A stretch of 9,233 bases of DNA from Bacteroidota bacterium (GTDB lineage Bacteria; Bacteroidota; Bacteroidia; B-17B0; Aurantibacillaceae). The notes beneath the pieces were generated by a model. That model saw only the letters and a program-made list of their open reading frames with translations. It had not been told where the DNA came from and ran no database searches. Below, piece after piece: positions 5,130 through 9,233 of the stretch; position 1 is the first letter of the stretch; each line of letters starts with the position of its first letter. Location of the stretch: positions 1-9,233 of the forward strand of contig JANYBY010000286.1 in the NCBI GenBank assembly GCA_025360565.1. Reading direction: 5' to 3'. Both the position numbers and the translations under genes were made by a program.

Positions 5130-5855
5130 TTATTTAAAGAATGAGCTAACCCATTCGTCATTTGATTCTGATAGTTCTTTAAAAGTTCCTTCTGCCACCG
5201 ACTTTCCATCTTTAATAATGATCATACGGTTGGCTGTAAGGCGTGCGCACTCTACATCGTGGGTAATAATAATGGAAGCCGCGTTGTATTTTTTTTGTAT
5301 GTCTAAAATGAGTTTACTTATTTCTTTTGATGTAATAGGGTCAAGGCCTGTTGTTGGCTCATCGTAAAAAATTATTTCAGGCTTCAATATTAATGTACGT
5401 GCTAGGCCAACCCTTTTTCTCATTCCTCCCGAAAGTTCAGAGGGCATTTTATCGATCGCAGCTTCCAGCCCAACACTTTTCAATGTTTCTAAAACTAATT
5501 CAGTAATTTCTTCCTTGGGCATTGATTTTAGGCCACGAAGCGGAAATTCAAGATTTTCTCTAACACTCATAGAATCATATAGGGCTGCACTTTGGAATAA
5601 AAAGCCAACTTTTTTTCTCAACAGGTTCAATCCCTCTTTATTTAATTCACGAATATTTTCGCCGAGTAACATAACCGTTCCTTCATCGGGTTCAATTAAA
5701 CCAACCAAACATTTTATAAGTACTGATTTGCCGCTGCCGGATTTGCCAAATACAACAAGATTTTCGCCTTTATTTATTTTTAAATTAATATTTTTTAAAA
5801 CAGCGTTAACGCCGAAAGATTTTTTTAAGTTTTCTACTTCAACAACAGTTTCCAT
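5130..5855 (-). CDS. mlaF: MlaF-like ABC transporter ATP-binding protein
   Basis: 241 residues, a single complete ABC ATPase domain. Walker A is GKSGSGKS (37-44), the Q-loop is FLFQSAALYDSMSV (85-98, Gln88), and the signature is LSGGMRKRVGLAR (141-153). Walker B is IIFYDEPTTGLDP (161-173, catalytic Glu166), and the H-loop is ITHD (His199). LFQSAALYDSMSV and LSGGMxKRVxLAR are typical of the MlaF/MkL subgroup that energises lipid transport, rather than of importers of small solutes. The gene starts 3 bp after the mlaE stop and is followed 19 bp later by mlaD, so all three are translated from one mRNA. No MlaB (STAS) or MlaC gene is in the window; absence of MlaC is common in Bacteroidota. Confidence 0.95.
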   Translation of the reverse strand: METVVEVENLKKSFGVNAVLKNINLKINKGENLVVFGKSGSGKSVLIKCLVGLIEPDEGTVMLLGENIRELNKEGLNLLRKKVGFLFQSAALYDSMSVRENLEFPLRGLKSMPKEEITELVLETLKSVGLEAAIDKMPSELSGGMRKRVGLARTLILKPEIIFYDEPTTGLDPITSKEISKLILDIQKKYNAASIIITHDVECARLTANRMIIIKDGKSVAEGTFKELSESNDEWVSSFFK

Positions 5856-5858
5856 TTT

Positions 5859-6737
5859 TTACTTTATAAAAAGGCTGGTGATCTGAACGGCGATCATATC
5901 AATAATAAATACCGATAAAGACGCGATAACAACAGCGGAATTAGCGGCAGCGCCTACACCTTCGGTTCCTTTATTGGAATTGTACCCTTTATAACAGCCA
6001 ATGAGCCCAACTACAAAACCAAAAAAAATTGTTTTAATAGTTGCCGGTAAAATATCAGCAAATGAAAGTTTTTCAAACACTTTTAAAAAAAACAAATGAA
6101 AACTAACATCACCTTTTAAATTAACTCCAATGTATGCGCCATACAAAGAAATGGCATCGGCTGCTATTACTAAAAGCGGAAGCATTAAGGTGGCTGCCAA
6201 AATTCGTGTAATAACAATGTACTTAAATGGATTTATTCCGGAAACTTCCATGGCGTCTATCTGCTCAGTTACTTTCATTGAAGCTAATTCGGCTCCAATC
6301 CCGGAGCCAACTTTGCCTGCAAAAATTAGCGCGGTAATAACAGGGCCTATTTCACGAATGATAGAAACTGCAACCATGGCCGGTAGCCACGATTCAGCCC
6401 CAAACTCAGCAAGTGTTGGCCTGGACTGTATGGTTAATACCAAGCCCATAATAAATCCTGTAATTGCTACAAGGGGAAATGACCTATAACCTATAAGGTA
6501 ACATTGTTTGATGAGCTCATTAAATTCAAACGGCGGCTTAAATACTTCTTTAAAAAAAAGTAAGGTAAATTTGGTTAATTGGGTAACCTCTACAAAAAAA
6601 GTTTTCACGGATTTTGCGTAAGGATTTTCTGAAACTTCCGCAGGTTTTGCAATTACCTTTTCTTTTATATTTAAATCAATTGGCAATTTATTTGATTTTT
6701 TGTTTAAGAAATGAAAATTTTGAAACGGTAGGAACAA
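5859..6737 (-). CDS. mlaE: MlaE-like permease of the phospholipid ABC transporter
   Basis: 292 residues from the ATG at 6737. A polar N-terminal extension precedes an amphipathic segment (about 55-80) and five or so hydrophobic segments between 85 and 290. The family hallmark EQIDAMEVSGINP (158-170) is present, preceded by FAGKVGSGIGAELASMKVT. MlaE dimers form the membrane core with MlaF below and the MlaD ring above. The ATG start overlaps the 3' end of the upstream permease gene by 50 bp. A TTG at 6686, one base after that gene's stop, would give 275 residues, closer to the usual family length, so the start is uncertain. The mlaF start is 3 bp past the stop. Confidence 0.93.
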   Translation of the reverse strand: MFLPFQNFHFLNKKSNKLPIDLNIKEKVIAKPAEVSENPYAKSVKTFFVEVTQLTKFTLLFFKEVFKPPFEFNELIKQCYLIGYRSFPLVAITGFIMGLVLTIQSRPTLAEFGAESWLPAMVAVSIIREIGPVITALIFAGKVGSGIGAELASMKVTEQIDAMEVSGINPFKYIVITRILAATLMLPLLVIAADAISLYGAYIGVNLKGDVSFHLFFLKVFEKLSFADILPATIKTIFFGFVVGLIGCYKGYNSNKGTEGVGAAANSAVVIASLSVFIIDMIAVQITSLFIK

Positions 6738-7776
6738 TGTTTCCTAATAAAAATCCCCAAGGTTTTAGAGGCTCAATATGATCGAAAATAACTTTGAATA
6801 TTGCAGTTAATGGAATAGCAAGGAACATGCCGGGAATTCCCCAAATTGCTCCGCCAACTAAAACCACAATAACAGAAATGAGCGCGTTTATTTGAACTCT
6901 TGATGCTACAATTTTTGGAATGATGTAATGATTATCTATAAATTGAATGAAGATGTAAACAAAAAAAACAAGAAGGGAACTGGTGGCAGAATCTTTTGTG
7001 ACAAAAGCAATGATCATTGGCAAGGCAATTGCTATTATTCCGCCGATATAGGGAATAATATTTACAATTGCTCCGGTTATGCCAAGAATAATTGCGTAGT
7101 CAATTCCCAATAATAAAAGGCCAACCGAGTTAAGTACCGCTATAATGATCATTTCTAAAAAGAGGCCAATCAAATAACTTTGAATAATATTTTTTGTTTT
7201 AACAAGCACTTCGGCAACAGTAATGTGATACTCAGAACGAAAAAGCCTATTAATGAATTCCAATAATAATGGTTTATAATAAAGGATCATGAAGAGATAC
7301 ACTGGTAAAAGCATGCCAACAATGACCATTCTACCGACTTCCGTGATCTTTTGCCCGAATTCAAAATTATTTATTACTTCGCTTTGTGTATCCTTTGTCC
7401 AAGCGTTTATTTTAGAAATGCGCACATTAAATTTAGCTGAGATCCACTGTACCACGTCGGAACTTACCACATTAAATTTTTGTTTTAATTGAGGATAGGT
7501 CTCGCTGAACATGGTTACCTGGGAAGAAACAATGTAAAGAATTACTATTATTAAAATTATTGCCAATAGCATAGCTGTTGAAATTGCAATAACTTTATTC
7601 AATTTTTTACGGATCAAAAAATTAACTAAAGGATTTAATAAAATAGCGATAATGGTTGCAAAAACAATCGGTGCAATAATGTGCTGGCCGATATGAAGCA
7701 TAAAAACCAAAGCAAACAAGGCAATAAAGCACAAAGCTACCTTCGCATAAAATGGTATTTTAAAGGTAGGATTCAT
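6688..7776 (-). CDS. AI-2E/PerM family (UPF0118) membrane permease
   Basis: 362 residues, the normal length for the family, with about eight hydrophobic segments. An N-terminal hydrophobic pair (about 10-55) is followed by a third helix (62-85) and a soluble stretch (about 90-145). The conserved C-terminal half has NIIPYIGG (239-246), DNHYIIPKIV (281-290) and GIPGMFLAIPLTA (313-325). Family members have been linked to export of the signal AI-2, to Na+/H+ exchange and to other roles; specificity cannot be read from sequence, so 'AI-2 exporter' should not be assumed. The ATG at 7776 shares one base with the TAA of the upstream 131-aa gene (TAATG), suggesting translational coupling. The 3' end touches or overlaps mlaE. 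Confidence 0.9.
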   Translation of the reverse strand: MNPTFKIPFYAKVALCFIALFALVFMLHIGQHIIAPIVFATIIAILLNPLVNFLIRKKLNKVIAISTAMLLAIILIIVILYIVSSQVTMFSETYPQLKQKFNVVSSDVVQWISAKFNVRISKINAWTKDTQSEVINNFEFGQKITEVGRMVIVGMLLPVYLFMILYYKPLLLEFINRLFRSEYHITVAEVLVKTKNIIQSYLIGLFLEMIIIAVLNSVGLLLLGIDYAIILGITGAIVNIIPYIGGIIAIALPMIIAFVTKDSATSSLLVFFVYIFIQFIDNHYIIPKIVASRVQINALISVIVVLVGGAIWGIPGMFLAIPLTAIFKVIFDHIEPLKPWGFLLGNIVPTVSKFSFLKQKIK

Positions 7777-8171
7777 TAAGCAGTTTCGGAAGGTTTATGC
7801 AAGTTGAGTAGTTTTTGTAAAATAATGCCACCTAATGTTTTAATGCCATCGGCATTTTTTGATGCTTTATTTGAAATAATTGTTTCAATTACCAAACCGA
7901 ATATTTTTGATAAAGGATTTGTTGATTTACCTACCAAAACTTTTTTGGCGATATAACCTGTTGTTAATCCTATTGCAGCGTTAACAGCCATGTTTTTTAG
8001 ATCGGGTGTTGAGGCCATTTCTTTTAAGGAGTTTTTAATAATATTAATAGGCTTTAAACTTTCATAAGTATTATGAAAATGTTCTTTTAGCATTTTTCCT
8101 TCCGTAATATGTTCGGCTTGTTTGGCAAGGATCAACTGTTGTAATTGAACTGACGGCTCGATTTTTTCCAC
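7776..8171 (-). CDS. Uncharacterised 131-aa protein of the holin/YtxH cluster
   Basis: I do not recognise a named family. The first half is polar and helical (MEKIEPSVQLQQLILAKQAE, then SLKEMASTPDLKNMAVNA). Residues 62-81 (AVNAAIGLTTGYIAKKVLVG) are a Gly/Ala-rich weakly hydrophobic segment resembling membrane-associating glycine-zipper helices. A second hydrophobic stretch is at 89-99 (KIFGLVIETII). The end is amphipathic and basic. There is no signal peptide or lipobox. It lies 6 bp after the holin-like gene and overlaps the AI-2E-family gene by one base, so it is surely cotranscribed and probably acts at the inner membrane. Function unknown. Confidence 0.8.
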   Translation of the reverse strand: MEKIEPSVQLQQLILAKQAEHITEGKMLKEHFHNTYESLKPINIIKNSLKEMASTPDLKNMAVNAAIGLTTGYIAKKVLVGKSTNPLSKIFGLVIETIISNKASKNADGIKTLGGIILQKLLNLHKPSETA

Positions 8172-8177
8172 GATACT

Positions 8178-8519
8178 TTAATTTAATGCCTGAGTGATAA
8201 TTGAATTTCTAAGCGGTGTTTTGATCCACTTATTACGAAAAGCATACAACACAATTCCTGCTAAAGCATAAAATCCGGCGACGCTAAAAAATCCATAATA
8301 AATTTTTCCAAGTATTTCACTGATCCAAAGCGCTACGCCAATATTCAGGATAAGAAAAAACAACATAATAAGTATCATCACTGCAAGGCGGGATATCAGG
8401 GTGGAGATCACATCAGCTGACTTATCAATGGCTTTTAGTTTATACAATTCGGCTCCGTTTTTTGTATAGGATACCGTTTTCTCAAAAAGCGTTTCTATGA
8501 GTGTGACTTTATTTTCCAT
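8178..8519 (-). CDS. Holin-like (holin superfamily III / YqjE-type) membrane protein
   Basis: 113 residues. A polar amphipathic N-terminus of about 40 residues is followed by two transmembrane segments (about 42-66 and 75-95) and a short basic C-terminal tail (FRNKWIKTPLRN). The central pattern GVALWISEILGKIYYGFFSV is typical of Bacteroidota proteins annotated 'phage holin family protein' (Actinobacterial Holin-X/YqjE-like). Despite the name, nothing phage-like surrounds it. Its neighbours are stress-type membrane proteins, so a chromosomal membrane-stress role is likelier than lysis. YtxH lies 26 bp upstream and the 131-aa gene 6 bp downstream. Confidence 0.83.
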   Translation of the reverse strand: MENKVTLIETLFEKTVSYTKNGAELYKLKAIDKSADVISTLISRLAVMILIMLFFLILNIGVALWISEILGKIYYGFFSVAGFYALAGIVLYAFRNKWIKTPLRNSIITQALN

Positions 8520-8545
8520 GCACTGAATTTTAATTTATTTAACGG

Positions 8546-8770
8546 TTAACCGGTTTTTTCTTTATCTGTTTCAAATTCTTTTTTTGCTTCTTCAAAAAGA
8601 GTATTAAATTTTTCTTTTAAAGAATCTGTTAAATCATCGGCTTTTCCCGCGATTCTTTTGCGAGTTACACTTCCTTTATCAGGCGCAAAAAGTATTCCTA
8701 ATGCTCCTCCAATTGCTGCGCCAATTAGCAAAGCACCGATCAATTTTCCGTTGTTGTTTGAATTTTCCAT
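8546..8770 (-). CDS. YtxH domain-containing protein
   Basis: 74 residues. After a short Asn-rich start comes one Gly/Ala-rich transmembrane helix (about 9-28: KLIGALLIGAAIGGALGILF). The diagnostic LFAPDKG-x-x-TRKRI motif of YtxH proteins follows, then a charged amphipathic helix ending in EKTG. YtxH proteins are small general-stress membrane proteins of unclear mechanism. Gaps to the genes on each side are 24 and 26 bp, in the same direction, so it belongs to the operon. Confidence 0.92.
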   Translation of the reverse strand: MENSNNNGKLIGALLIGAAIGGALGILFAPDKGSVTRKRIAGKADDLTDSLKEKFNTLFEEAKKEFETDKEKTG

Positions 8771-8794
8771 TTTAATAAGATTAAATGATTATAA

Positions 8795-8950
8795 TTATAA
8801 AAGTTTTTTCCCCTGAATTACTCTAAGTAAAACTGAAATGATCGCTATTACTAATAAAACATGTATTAATCCGCCGGCATTAAATCCTATAAAGCCTACA
8901 GCCCAAATAATTATTAATATTACAGCGATGCCGTAAAGTAGATTTCCCAT
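8795..8950 (-). CDS. Lmo0937-family small membrane protein, 51 aa
   Basis: The minus strand encodes MGNLLYGIAVILIIIWAVGF, then IGFNAGGLIHVLLVIAII and SVLLRVIQGKKLL, ending in TAA at 8795-8797. Two transmembrane helices (about 4-22 and 28-42) are joined by a short FNAGG turn, with a basic C-terminal tail. Length, the initial MGNLLY and the GGxIHxLLVIAII pattern match the Lmo0937 family, tiny membrane proteins widespread in Bacteroidota and Firmicutes that often sit in stress clusters. Function unknown. It is followed 24 bp later by ytxH, which fits the same operon. Confidence 0.88.
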   Translation of the reverse strand: MGNLLYGIAVILIIIWAVGFIGFNAGGLIHVLLVIAIISVLLRVIQGKKLL

Positions 8951-9025
8951 GATTTTTTTGTTTTTGATTGTTATTTTATTTGCTGGCCCTATCCGGAGCT
9001 TCAGTTTTGTATTATTTTTTTAATT

Positions 9026-9233
9026 TTAAAAGTGAAGTGCTAATCCGAATGTGGAGAAACCGGATGAAAGATCTAAAAACAAACCTGCTTTAGTGCTCAA
9101 ATGGTATTCTGCTCCAATATGCCCATCCAAATACAATCCGCTTGAACCATGTTCTATTGTAGTTTCTCCGTAATAACCATTTTCCCAAGTTGTTTGCTGA
9201 AATACAAAACCGATAGAACCTGCTAAATAAAAA
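9026..9233 (-). CDS. Outer-membrane beta-barrel protein, C-terminal fragment (5' end outside window)
   Basis: A minus-strand frame is open from the window edge to TAA at 9026-9028, giving 68 residues. It consists of short amphipathic beta-strands with Gly/Tyr/Asn turns (AGSIGFVFQQTTWENGYYG, LYLDGHIGAEYHLSTKAGLF) and ends in ...GLALHF. The terminal Phe and alternating hydrophobic pattern are those of a BAM-inserted outer-membrane barrel; in Bacteroidota such a fragment usually belongs to an OmpW/'outer membrane beta-barrel' family protein. The specific family cannot be set from the tail. The Lmo0937 gene begins 75 bp downstream; no clear terminator or -7 box lies between them. Confidence 0.72.
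   Translation of the reverse strand, partial: FYLAGSIGFVFQQTTWENGYYGETTIEHGSSGLYLDGHIGAEYHLSTKAGLFLDLSSGFSTFGLALHF

Noticed and set aside
5111..5209. Upstream ATG extension of mlaD
   Set aside because: It would overlap mlaF by 80 bp and add 33 polar residues before the anchor helix; the internal ATG at 5110 places the helix normally.
5515..5886. Plus-strand 123-codon ORF opposite mlaF
   Set aside because: It is antisense to the Walker A and Q-loop region of a clear ABC ATPase; its composition reflects the opposite strand.
6130..6489. Plus-strand 119-codon ORF opposite mlaE
   Set aside because: It mirrors the hydrophobic MlaE codons and has no independent support.
6928..7492. Plus-strand ORFs (6928-7113, 7289-7492) opposite the AI-2E-family gene
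   Set aside because: Both are short, antisense to a complete conserved gene, and without promoter or domain.
8178..8519. Prophage lysis module suggested by the holin-like gene
   Set aside because: No endolysin, structural or integrase gene is nearby; the neighbours are chromosomal stress and transport genes, and this family is common outside phages.
1..9233. CRISPR array, rRNA genes, complete insertion sequence
   Set aside because: I looked for regularly spaced repeats, rRNA-like conserved stretches and transposase motifs with terminal repeats on both strands and found none.

Overview
The window reads as part of a Bacteroidota chromosome. The DNA is AT-rich and intergenic regions carry -7 elements of the TAnnTTTG type. 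Shine-Dalgarno sequences are weak or absent, and the protein families present (MbnP-like lipoproteins, OmpA-family lipoproteins with a coiled coil, Mla genes without mlaC, small YtxH/holin-like/Lmo0937-like membrane proteins) are typical of that phylum. I cannot name the genus.

Left part (1-1972, + strand): a short run of envelope genes. It starts with the C-terminal portion of an outer-membrane beta-barrel protein with a Met-rich segment. An MbnP-like lipoprotein follows, then a small lipoprotein with one CX4CH heme-attachment motif. Together they suggest extracytoplasmic metal (probably copper) or redox handling; this is inference. The MbnP-like gene looks frameshifted: a perfect lipoprotein signal peptide begins at 728 but is one base out of frame across a run of nine A's.

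Middle (1973-2686): about 700 bp without a long gene. It holds two strong bidirectional-looking hairpin terminators, a 43-codon ORF between them, a possible decayed coding fragment, a minus-strand tRNA-His(GTG) with its terminator and a -7 element, and two weaker inverted repeats. The last 15 bases of the tRNA are duplicated exactly 334 bp away, on the 3' side of the tRNA. That is the geometry of an integrase attachment-site duplication.

Right part (9233-2687, - strand): a tightly packed series. In transcription order it is: 3' end of an outer-membrane barrel gene, Lmo0937-like 51-aa membrane protein, YtxH protein, holin-like membrane protein, uncharacterised 131-aa protein, AI-2E/PerM-family permease, MlaE, MlaF, MlaD, then after a 160-bp gap with a palindromic element and a -7 box, an OmpA-family lipoprotein and a PPK2 polyphosphate kinase. 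From Lmo0937 to MlaD the genes overlap or are at most 26 bp apart, so this is probably one operon. MlaEFD form the inner-membrane part of a phospholipid transporter. The small proteins are stress-type membrane proteins, OmpA tethers outer membrane to peptidoglycan, and PPK2 uses polyphosphate to phosphorylate nucleotides. The theme is envelope homeostasis and stress. I see no transposase, CRISPR array, rRNA or clear novel multi-gene defence system.
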